A DNA stretch of 18,060 bases from an uncultured Clostridia bacterium (GTDB lineage: Bacteria; Bacillota; Clostridia; Oscillospirales; CAG-272). Numbering within the stretch: the stretch's first letter is position 1; each line of letters starts with the position of its first letter. Location: NCBI GenBank assembly GCA_947306035.1, contig CAMZFG010000003.1, positions 1-18,060 on the forward strand. The letters run 5' to 3'. Positions 7,845 through 15,600 of the stretch are shown here, piece after piece. Position numbers and translations under genes: made by a program. The notes beneath the pieces were generated by a model. It was not told the origin of the DNA, did not search any database, and saw only the letters and a list, made by a program, of their open reading frames with translations.

Positions 7845-7873
7845 ATCATAATCAGCGGCACGGCGCTTGTCAA
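7845..7873 (-). promoter_or_regulatory. Sigma-A promoter of the rubredoxin gene
   Basis: Minus strand: TTGACA at 7873-7868, a 17-nt spacer, and TATGAT at 7850-7845. The predicted start is near 7838, giving a GC-rich leader of about 88 nt. Immediately upstream are several A-tracts (plus strand: T-runs at 7879-7908), consistent with an UP element. Confidence 0.9.
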
Positions 7874-7953
7874 GAGGTTTTTGAATTTTTTTGTTTTTGC
7901 GTCTTTTTTGCATGATGCGCCCCCCCTTTGCGCTTTCCGGAACGGATGCGGTG

Positions 7954-7977
7954 CTATTCCGCGGCGCGCCGGAATAG
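7954..7977. repeat. Short inverted repeat upstream of the flippase gene
   Basis: CTATTCCG (7954-7961) and CGGAATAG (7970-7977) form a perfect 8-bp inverted repeat around an 8-nt GC-rich centre. It ends 19 nt before the flippase start codon and just before its ribosome site. It could be an operator or an RNA hairpin in the leader. No clear plus-strand promoter was seen between 7874 and 7953. Function unknown. Confidence 0.5.
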
Positions 7978-7996
7978 AGTGTGGAGAGGTGAAGAT

Positions 7997-9613
7997 ATGA
8001 AAAGCAAACAGACCTTTTTTTATAACGCCCTGCTGATGACCGCCGTCACGCTGCTGATGCGCACGGTGGCCGTCAGTTTCAACGTCTATCTCTCTTCAAA
8101 AGCGGGCGCGGAAGCCATGGGGCTTTTGTCGCTCGTCGGCAGTGTGTACGGCTTTGCGCTGACGCTGGCGACTTCCGGCATCCATTTAGCCACGGTGCGC
8201 ACCGTCTCGGAACACATGGAAAAAACGGGCGGCGCCGACACCCGCCGCTGTCTGCTCGCCTGCCTTGGCTACGCCGCCGCGTTCGGCACGCTCGCCTCGG
8301 TCGCGCTGTTTGCCTTTGCCCGCCCCATCGGGCTGTATCTGCTCTCGGACGCGCGCACGGTCGCGGGCCTGCGCGTGCTGGCCTTCACGCTGCTGCCCAT
8401 CGCGCTGACGACCGTTCTCAACGGCTATTTCACCGCGGTACGCCGCGCTTTCAAAAACGCGATGGCGCAGGTGACGGAACAGGCCGTCAAGATCGCGTTG
8501 ACCGTTTTTCTGCTGCTCTCGGTCATGCCCGACACGGTCGAAGGCAGTCTTCTGGCCATTCTCACGGGCGGCGCCGCCGCGGAGTCGCTGTCCCTTGTGT
8601 TCAACCTGATCCTGTACGCGGCCGACAGGCGCCGCCACCCGCCGCAAACGCCGCCCGAAAACCGCAAAAAAAGCGACGTTCCCATACGGGTCGCGGCCGT
8701 TGCCTTGCCGGTCGCCGTCAGCGCGTATATGCGGTCAGGTTTACTCGCAATAGAACATATTTTAATTCCAAAAGGACTTTCGGCCTATAATCACGGTTCT
8801 TCCACGGCGCTCGCTTCGTACGGCGCGCTGCACGGCATGGCCCTGCCGGTGGTGCTGTATCCGGCCGCCATCCTCTCCGCTTTTGCGGCGCTGCTGATAC
8901 CGGAGATCACCCGTGAAAACGCCGCCGAAAACCGCCGCGAGATCAGCTACATCACCGGGCGCGTTTATCAGATGACCATGCTCTTTTCCATGGGCACGGC
9001 GGCGATCATGCTCTTTCTTTCGGGCGAGTTCGGCACGGTGCTGTACGGCAACGACGAGGTCTCGTTTTTCATACGCCGCCTGGCGCCCCTGATCCCCGTC
9101 ATGTATCTCGATACCGCCACCGACGCGCTCCTGAAAGGCATGGGTCAGCAGGTCTACTCCATGAACGTCAATATCTTCGACGCGTTCTGCTCCGTGCTCG
9201 GCGTGTGGCTGCTGGTGCCCCGTTTCGGCATTGCGGGATACCTCGCGACGATCTGGTTCACCGAGATCCTCAACGCAGCCTTGAGCGTCAGCCGCCTTCT
9301 GCGCATCAGCGGCTACCGCCCGCAGCCGGTGCGGCTCCTGCTGCTCCCCCTCTTGTCCGCCGTCGGTTCCGCGGCGCTGTGCCGCCTTTTGTGCGCGTTT
9401 TTCCCCCGCGCTTTCGGCAGTCCCCTGACGCTGACGCTGCACGTCGCGATCCTGCTGGCGCTGTATCTGCTGCTGGCCCTGCTGACAGGCGCGCTGCCCC
9501 GCCGCGATCTCGGCTGGCTGTTCGCCTCGCTCAAACCGGCGCGGCGCGCGGCGCCCGCGCAAAAGCACGCACGCGAGCGCTCGGAAGAGAGCGTAAAAGT
9601 TAAAAGTGTGTAA
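7997..9613 (+). CDS. SpoVB/MurJ-type oligosaccharide (lipid II) flippase, MOP superfamily
   Basis: A 538-aa multi-pass membrane protein with a dozen or more hydrophobic segments spread over its length. It resembles SpoVB and related polysaccharide transporters that move lipid-linked sugars across the membrane. Supporting features are the opening [44 protein letters not shown] segment (about residues 7-45), [23 protein letters not shown] near residues 288-310 as in SpoVB (LP..L.P), and [13 protein letters not shown] near 380 (LxGxGxQ). The C-terminus is a basic Arg/Lys-rich cytoplasmic tail. The ATG at 7997 was chosen because GGAGAGG precedes it; an upstream open extension has no ribosome site. 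Whether it serves peptidoglycan, sporulation or exopolysaccharide cannot be decided from sequence. No terminator is visible after it. Confidence 0.85.
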   Translation: MKSKQTFFYNALLMTAVTLLMRTVAVSFNVYLSSKAGAEAMGLLSLVGSVYGFALTLATSGIHLATVRTVSEHMEKTGGADTRRCLLACLGYAAAFGTLASVALFAFARPIGLYLLSDARTVAGLRVLAFTLLPIALTTVLNGYFTAVRRAFKNAMAQVTEQAVKIALTVFLLLSVMPDTVEGSLLAILTGGAAAESLSLVFNLILYAADRRRHPPQTPPENRKKSDVPIRVAAVALPVAVSAYMRSGLLAIEHILIPKGLSAYNHGSSTALASYGALHGMALPVVLYPAAILSAFAALLIPEITRENAAENRREISYITGRVYQMTMLFSMGTAAIMLFLSGEFGTVLYGNDEVSFFIRRLAPLIPVMYLDTATDALLKGMGQQVYSMNVNIFDAFCSVLGVWLLVPRFGIAGYLATIWFTEILNAALSVSRLLRISGYRPQPVRLLLLPLLSAVGSAALCRLLCAFFPRAFGSPLTLTLHVAILLALYLLLALLTGALPRRDLGWLFASLKPARRAAPAQKHARERSEESVKVKSV

Positions 9614-9629
9614 CATTTTCGATTTTGTC

Positions 9630-9658
9630 TTGAAATTTGTGGTAAAGTGTTGTAAAAT
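9630..9658 (+). promoter_or_regulatory. Sigma-A promoter of pckG
   Basis: TTGAAA (9630-9635), a 17-nt spacer, and TAAAAT (9653-9658). The predicted start is near 9665, giving a leader of about 45 nt with no obvious regulatory RNA. It begins 16 nt after the flippase stop codon. Confidence 0.82.
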
Positions 9659-9692
9659 GGCGTATGGGCACAGAGTGCAACCGCCACATCAC

Positions 9693-9700
9693 AAGAGGAG
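9693..9700 (+). promoter_or_regulatory. Ribosome binding site deciding the pckG start
   Basis: AAGAGGAG ends directly against an in-frame ATG at 9701, too close for initiation, but lies 9 nt from the next ATG at 9710. The second ATG is therefore taken as the start. Confidence 0.85.
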
Positions 9701-9709
9701 ATGCAAGTT

Positions 9710-11503
9710 ATGACCAACAACAAATTCGTTTTGTCCTGGATCGACGAAATGGCCGCCATGACCAAACCCGACAAGATCGTCTGGATCGACGGCACCGAAG
9801 AACAAGCCGAGGCGCTGCGGCGCGAGGCCTGCTCGACCGGCGAACTGATCAAATTGAACGAAGAACTTTTGCCGAACTGCTATCTGCACCGCACCGCCGT
9901 CAACGACGTGGCCCGCGTGGAAGGCAGAACGTTTATCTGCACGCCGACCAAAGAAGAGGCCGGCAATATCAACAACTGGGTCGAGCCCGGCGAAATGTAC
10001 GCCAAACTCAAAAAACTCTACACCGGCTCCATGAAAGGCCGCACCATGTACGTCATTCCCTATTCCATGGGCGTCGTCGGCTCCGACTTTGCCAAGATCG
10101 GCATTGAACTGACCGACTCGATCTACGTGGTGCTGAATATGCTCATCATGACCCGCGTGGGCCAAAACGTGATGGATTCCCTCGGCGACAGCCCCGACTT
10201 TATCAAGGGCCTGCACTCCAAAGCCACCCTCGACGCCGACAACCGCTATATCACCCACTTCCCGCAGGATAACACCATCATGTCGGTCAACTCCGGCTAC
10301 GGCGGCAACGTGCTGCTCGGCAAAAAGTGCTTTGCCCTGCGCATCGCCTCCTACCTCGGCCGCAAAGAGGGCTGGATGGCCGAGCACATGCTGATCCTCG
10401 GTCTCGAGTACCCGAACGGCGACATCAAGTATATCACCGCCGCCTTCCCCTCTGCCTGCGGCAAGACCAACCTCGCCATGCTGATCCCGCCCGAGATCTT
10501 CAAGAAGAAGGGCTATAAGGTGTGGACGGTGGGCGACGACATCGCCTGGCTGCGCGTCAACAAAGAGGACGGCCGCCTGTACGCCGTCAACCCCGAAAAC
10601 GGCTTTTTCGGCGTGGCGCCCGGCACCAACGAAAAATCCAACCCCAACGCGCTTGCCACCACGCGGCGCGACACCATTTTCACCAACGTCTGCTACAACG
10701 CCCGCACCAACACCGTCTGGTGGGAGGGGCTTGACAACAATCCTCCGAAGCCCGAAGACGGCGCCGTCAACTGGAAGGGCGAGCCCTGGGATTACCGCAG
10801 CTACGACAAAGCCGACAAGATCAACACCTCGGGCGCGCATCCCAACTCCCGCTTTACCACCATGGCCAAAAACTGCCCGTGCCTGTCCGCCGAGTTCAAC
10901 TCGCTGAAGGGCGTGCCTGTGACCGCCATCATCTTCGGCGGCCGTCGCGCCAAAACCGCGCCGCTGGTCTACCAGTCCTTCGGCTGGCAGCACGGCACGT
11001 TCGTCGGCTCCATTATGGCTTCCGAGACCACGGCCGCCGCGGCCGGCGCCATCGGCGTGGTGCGCCGCGACCCCATGGCCATGCGTCCCTTCGTGGGCTA
11101 CAACATGGGCGACTACTGGCAGCACTGGCTCGATATGGGCCACGTCATCAAAAACAAGCCCCTCATCTTCCACGTCAACTGGTTCCGCACCGACGACAAG
11201 GGCAACTTCATCTGGCCCGGCTTCGGCGACAATATGCGCGTGCTGCTCTGGATCCTGGCCCGCTGCGCCGGCGAGGTAGACGCGGTCAAGACGCCCATCG
11301 GTTACGTGCCGAAACCCGAAGACATCAATATCGAGGGCCTGCGCGGCATCACGACGGAGACCATGAAGAACCTGCTCTCCGTGGACGTGGAGTCCTGGAA
11401 GGCCGACATTGCCAACATCAAAGAGTTCTACAATCAGGTCGGGGACCACGTGCCCGCCGAAATGTGGCAGGAACTGGCCGCTCTGGAAAAGAGACTGGGC
11501 TGA
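9710..11503 (+). CDS. pckG: Phosphoenolpyruvate carboxykinase (GTP-dependent)
   Basis: A 597-aa cytosolic enzyme interconverting oxaloacetate + GTP and PEP + CO2 + GDP. It is clearly the GTP family: SGYGGNVLLGKKCFALRIAS at about residues 195-214, the P-loop FPSACGKTN at 246-254 (with the reactive-Cys loop typical of GTP-PEPCK), VGDDIAWL at 274-281 (Mn2+ ligand Asp), NPENGFFGVAPGTN at 294-307, and FGGRRAKTAPLVYQ further on. Many Firmicutes carry the unrelated ATP type (pckA), so this is a useful lineage marker. In fermenters it may work in the CO2-fixing direction; that is inference. It has its own promoter and terminator and appears to be a single-gene unit. Length is typical and no key residue is missing. 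Confidence 0.96.
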   Translation: MTNNKFVLSWIDEMAAMTKPDKIVWIDGTEEQAEALRREACSTGELIKLNEELLPNCYLHRTAVNDVARVEGRTFICTPTKEEAGNINNWVEPGEMYAKLKKLYTGSMKGRTMYVIPYSMGVVGSDFAKIGIELTDSIYVVLNMLIMTRVGQNVMDSLGDSPDFIKGLHSKATLDADNRYITHFPQDNTIMSVNSGYGGNVLLGKKCFALRIASYLGRKEGWMAEHMLILGLEYPNGDIKYITAAFPSACGKTNLAMLIPPEIFKKKGYKVWTVGDDIAWLRVNKEDGRLYAVNPENGFFGVAPGTNEKSNPNALATTRRDTIFTNVCYNARTNTVWWEGLDNNPPKPEDGAVNWKGEPWDYRSYDKADKINTSGAHPNSRFTTMAKNCPCLSAEFNSLKGVPVTAIIFGGRRAKTAPLVYQSFGWQHGTFVGSIMASETTAAAAGAIGVVRRDPMAMRPFVGYNMGDYWQHWLDMGHVIKNKPLIFHVNWFRTDDKGNFIWPGFGDNMRVLLWILARCAGEVDAVKTPIGYVPKPEDINIEGLRGITTETMKNLLSVDVESWKADIANIKEFYNQVGDHVPAEMWQELAALEKRLG

Positions 11504-11507
11504 TCCG

Positions 11508-11557
11508 GCCGCCGCGACGGCCGCCGAAAGGCGGTCGCCGCCCTTTTTCGTTTTTTT
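11508..11557 (+). terminator. Intrinsic terminator after pckG
   Basis: A GC-rich hairpin closes on a GAAA tetraloop (11526-11529), with CCGCC (11521-11525) pairing GGCGG (11530-11534). The outer GCGA/TCGC pairing passes a small bulge. It is followed by TTTTT (11544-11548) and a second run of seven T (11551-11557). Confidence 0.88.
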
Positions 11558-11579
11558 GAAAGTTTTTTTCGAAAAACGA

Positions 11580-11608
11580 TTGACAAGAACGATCCGATTG
11601 TGTATAAT
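11580..11608 (+). promoter_or_regulatory. Perfect consensus sigma-A promoter of the matrix-protein operon
   Basis: TTGACA (11580-11585), a 17-nt spacer, and TATAAT (11603-11608): full consensus at every position. Transcription should start near 11615, leaving a leader of about 170 nt before the first start codon. A constitutively strong promoter fits control by premature termination in the leader rather than at initiation. Confidence 0.95.
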
Positions 11609-11644
11609 GACTATGTATAAAGGCGTTTCCCTGTAAATTGCATA

Positions 11645-11715
11645 TTTGAAATGGGCAAAATTGTGGTAACACAATGACGCAAAACTAAAGGGGCTTACGA
11701 GCCAGCCAGTTGCAT
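11645..11715 (+). promoter_or_regulatory. Class-I cyclic-di-GMP riboswitch aptamer (GEMM-I)
   Basis: The conserved GEMM-I core is present in order. GGGCAAA is at 11653-11659. A perfect 6-bp hairpin ATTGTG/CACAAT (11660-11665 and 11670-11675) is closed by the GNRA tetraloop GTAA. The invariant GACGCAAA is at 11676-11683. A second arm pairs AACT (11683-11686) with AGTT (11708-11711) and contains the inner hairpin GGCT-TACG-AGCC (11692-11703). The closing GTTGC ends at 11713. By alignment with the Vibrio Vc2 aptamer, G11654 and C11713 correspond to the ligand-contacting G20 and C92, and the GTAA loop to the docking tetraloop. Known members bind c-di-GMP. It lies between a consensus promoter and a terminator, as expected for a transcriptional switch. 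Confidence 0.93.
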
Positions 11716-11755
11716 GATCGTCCGCGTATCGCGGTCATCGTCAACTGGCTTTTTT
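11704..11755 (+). terminator. Riboswitch expression platform: intrinsic terminator overlapping the aptamer
   Basis: AGCCAGTTG (11704-11712) pairs with CAACTGGCT (11742-11750). Inside it ATGA (11714-11717) pairs with TCAT (11735-11738), and CCGCG (11722-11726) with CGCGG (11730-11734). Six T follow (11750-11755). The 5' arm includes the aptamer's AGTT strand at 11708-11711, so aptamer and terminator cannot form together. A ligand-stabilised aptamer should therefore block termination: an ON switch by structure (inference). Confidence 0.93.
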
Positions 11756-11786
11756 GATAAAATTCACGAAAGGAGGCGGACTTTTG

Positions 11787-12611
11787 ATGCAGCACCGCAC
11801 AGCGATACCCCGCGTTTTGATAAAAGCCGGCCTGCTTTTGCTGCTTTCCGCCCTGCTGCTGACCTCGGCGACGTACGCCTGGCTGCGCGTGGGCTTCGTG
11901 ACCCCGGACAGCGAACTTTCCTTCACCACCGGCAAACTGACCCCGCCCGCCGCCAAAATGTGGATCTATACAGAAGAGGAAGAAAACGAGAACCTGGCCG
12001 ACGAGAATCGCTGGGTCGAACTCAGCGTGACCACCGACGGCAGCGCGAATATCGCGCCGGGCGCCGAGCGTTCCGGGCCGGTCGACGGCAAATATACCTT
12101 TACCCTGACTTCTCTGCACCTCGGCACCGTTGACAACCTGATCCTTCTCGGCGACGACAACTACGCGTATCTGCGTGTGCCGATCGACCCGGTGGCCCTC
12201 GGCAACGGCGTTACCATCACGCTGGAACTCAAAGAGACCGACGGCATCGAACTGTACGACTCGACCGGCGCGCCCGTGACCGACGAAACGACGGGCGAGA
12301 CCCCCAGAACGCCGCTGGCAGACCTTTATGACATCAACGAAACGATGCCGCTGCTGCTGATCGATTACGCCATCAACAAGACCGCCTACACGCCCTACAC
12401 CATGACCGACGCGCTCAAAGAGAGTTTTGCCACCGTCGAACCCGACACGACCTACACCGCGCCGGACGAGGATCCCTACTATATTTATCTGCGCGTACAC
12501 CCCAACCTGGCCGCCTTTATGGAAGCCACCCGGTTTTTGTACGAATACATGCCCTGCACGCTGCTTTACAGTCTTGACATTTCCGTCATGATCTACGAAA
12601 CGGCGGTATAA
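11787..12611 (+). CDS. Secreted protein with SipW/TasA-type signal segment, first gene of c-di-GMP-controlled operon
   Basis: A 274-aa protein I do not recognise as a named family. An N-terminal basic stretch (QHRTAIPRVLIK) and hydrophobic helix (residues 15-29) end in TYAWL (29-33), followed by a Ser/Thr-rich segment ending TTGKL (47-51). This is the TYAWF...GxL layout seen after the signal of TasA/camelysin-type proteins exported through SipW. The rest looks beta-rich, acidic and extracellular; GKYTFTLTSLHLGTVDNLILLGDDNYAYLRVPI (101-133) resembles the beta-sandwich of that group. There is no sortase motif or C-terminal membrane helix. The ATG at 11787 has AAAGGAGG at 11769-11776. A TTG at 11754, within the terminator T-run, was rejected as the start. 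The leader carries the c-di-GMP riboswitch. Likely a matrix or pilus-like subunit or an assembly factor. Confidence 0.8.
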   Translation: MQHRTAIPRVLIKAGLLLLLSALLLTSATYAWLRVGFVTPDSELSFTTGKLTPPAAKMWIYTEEEENENLADENRWVELSVTTDGSANIAPGAERSGPVDGKYTFTLTSLHLGTVDNLILLGDDNYAYLRVPIDPVALGNGVTITLELKETDGIELYDSTGAPVTDETTGETPRTPLADLYDINETMPLLLIDYAINKTAYTPYTMTDALKESFATVEPDTTYTAPDEDPYYIYLRVHPNLAAFMEATRFLYEYMPCTLLYSLDISVMIYETAV

Positions 12612-12646
12612 CGCGACCCGAACGAAACTTTGAAAGGAGAAAACGC

Positions 12647-15600
12647 ATGAGGAACGCACCGAAAAAAGCGCATCGTTTCAAAACCGTATGGCTGACGGCC
12701 CTTATCATCGTGGTCATGCTGACCATTGTGGCGGCTTCGACGGCGGTCTATGCCTATTTCTCCACCCGCGTTTACGTTTACACGTCGGACGGCGATCGTC
12801 AGGTCGCCAAACTCGGCATGCGGCTGAACCTGCTGTTCGACCGCATCGTGCCCTACAACGAAAATCACGCCACGCACGACGGCGAAGTGACGGCCGGCAC
12901 CTCGCTCGGCATTATCAAATCCATCGACGAAGAGGGCAACGTCACCTATTACGAATACGACCCCACGGCGGAATGGGGCACGGCTGAAAACCCCTACCTC
13001 ATTTCGGAGGTGCGCCACCTGCACAACCTTTCCGCCCTGCAGAGCATCGGCTATTTTGAAGACCTTTACATCAAATATAACTACGAAAACGAGGACGTGA
13101 ACGGCACCTATCTCGAAACCGCCGTTATGCCCTACTTTTTGGTGTGCGATTCGGACGGCACGCCCGCCACGGTCGACGGCACCGGCTTTACCATTTCTCC
13201 CATCGGCACCGACGAATACCCCTTTATCGGCTACGTGGGCGGCGCGTTTGCCGAGGGCACCACGACCGTGGGCGGCCTTGACAGCAACACCTCCGCCATT
13301 TACAACCTGCAAGTCACGGCCAGAGACGACCGCGTCGATGTGGGACTTTTCGGCACCATCGGCTACCTCGGCACCGAGCCCGATGAAAACGCGGTCGACC
13401 AGACCTTTGTCGGCGCGGTCTCCATCATCCGCGACCTGCTGCTCTATGACGTGCAGGTCAAAGTGACCGACCACACCTGGGTCGAAGACCTGACCCACCG
13501 CTTTATGCACGACGCCGGCGACAACGACGTTTCGCACGAGAACCACCACATCGGCATTCTGGTCGGACACGTGGAATACGCCTCGATCGAGTACATCAGC
13601 GTGTATTACAGCAGCGACGACATCGCAGCCATCGATCTTTCTCACACCACGGCGGGCAGCACCTCTTCCACCACGCCGAACTACCTCTCCTCGTCCGGCA
13701 TTCTCGGTTTTATCTACAATCTGAACCCCAACCTTGTCATTGACGAAAACGGCGCTTACAACGTGGCGGCCTCTTCGGGCAAATCCTCGGAGTACGTGCA
13801 CGCCATCGGCGCCGGCAACGACTGGGGCGGCAGCGTGGATATGTATAAAATGTACAACACGCTGACCGACGTCTATAACTCCGGCGACGCGCACGTGGTG
13901 CAATACCCTTCCGCCAAGACCGTCACCATCGACCGCGAGGGCAACCGGACGGAAACGATCACCGCCCACTCCAACGTGACCGTCAATCTGAACGGCAACA
14001 ACCGCACGCTGACCGGCATTGCCTGGGACGAAGACGCGACCGCCTCGTACGTGTTCGGCACGCGCGCGACCGGCGACGGCTTCCGCTACCTGTACGGGCA
14101 AAAAGAGTTTGCGCTGACGCAAACCGTGACGACCGTCACCTATACCGACGAGGACGCCTCCGTCATTTCCGACGGGCAGGGCCACTACCTGAACCTTTCA
14201 AACGGTGCGCTTGCCGTCGGCAACAGCGCCGAGACCGCCACCAAATGGCGCTTCGGCACAGGCAACACCAAGACCATTTACACGCAGGTGGGCGACAACG
14301 TCTATTACCTGCGCAGCAACAGCAACACGCTGACCGTCACGACCACCGCCGGTTCCGCCACCGCCTGGACTTTCAGCAACAACAGGATCAGTTACAACAA
14401 CTACTACCTCACCTACAACAACGGCGGGTGGACGCTTTCCAATATCACCTCCTATTATCTCATTCATGACGGCAACGGGCATTACCTCAACGCCGCCGCC
14501 AACGACTTTTCGACCGGCACGGTGGAAAGCGAAGCCACCAAATGGACGTTCAGCGCCCCCAACGGCAGCGGCACCATTTCGACAAAGATCGGCAACACCA
14601 CCTACTATCTGCGCAACTACAACAACGGCACCCTGCAGGTCTCCTCGACCACCTCGACCAACTGGACCAGCAGTGCGAACGCCATTTACAACGGCGACTA
14701 CTACCTGGCCATTGACAGCAACAACAACTGGGGGCTGACCACCAACGACAGCGGCACGCTGATCGGCGACGGCAACGGCAACTACCTTTCCCTGCCTTCT
14801 GCCACGCCTGCCAACGGTGCGGCCGTGGGCAACGCAGACAACGCGGGAGAAGCCACCATCTGGACGATCGCCAATACCGGCGTGATCTATACGCATTCCG
14901 GCAACTATTATTACTATTTGCGCAACAACGGCGGTTCTCTGGTTTTGTACCGCAGCAACTCGCTGAACACGAGTTCAAACAACAACCGTACCCAATGGAC
15001 CGTCGCAAACGGCAGGATTTCGAACAATAACTATTATATTGTTTCAAACAACGGCTCTTGGAGTTTATCTACTCTGCCAACCCCCACCTATTATCTCATC
15101 CATGACGGCAACGGGAATTATCTGAGCGGTAGCGCCACCAACGCCGCGCCTACCAACGCCACCGAATCCACGGCGGCTCTTTGGTCGCAAGCCAACGACG
15201 GTCGCTTGTCTTTGCAAAGCAACACTTCGTACTCCCTGATGTACTACTATTACAGATGGGGCGGCGGTGCGCAGTATATCTACATTGCCAACGGCAACCA
15301 ACGCGCTTACTACCATTATAACAACGGTTACCTCAGCGCCACGTATAACAACACGACTTACTACGCGCGTTTCAACAACAACGCCTGGACTTACACGACC
15401 AACCAGGCGCAGGCAACGCCCATCACGATGACGGAAGTCTCGCCGACGGTCGATCTGACCCTGATCGACAAAAGCACGGTCGTCTCCACCACGGTGCAGC
15501 ACGCGCAGCACAACTACGACTACACGCTGACGCTGACGGACGCTACCTTTGAAAACTGGAAGACCAGCGAGACGCACAACGAGAACATCACCTACACCTC

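Noticed and set aside
9689..11674. A 661-codon open frame on the minus strand opposite pckG
   Set aside because: It is the antisense shadow of a conserved PEP carboxykinase with strong third-position GC bias; its sequence is Val/Gly/His/Asp-rich without motifs and it runs through the pckG terminator and the downstream promoter.
12593..14185. A 530-codon open frame on the minus strand opposite the start of the giant gene
   Set aside because: Antisense shadow frame: Val/Gly/Asp/His-rich, no ribosome site, and opposite a gene with export signal and repeats.
14162..15409. The AAC-rich repeats as a CRISPR array or minisatellite
   Set aside because: The repeats are in frame, about 300 nt long, diverged, and encode a consistent protein pattern; there are no short identical repeats with regular spacers.
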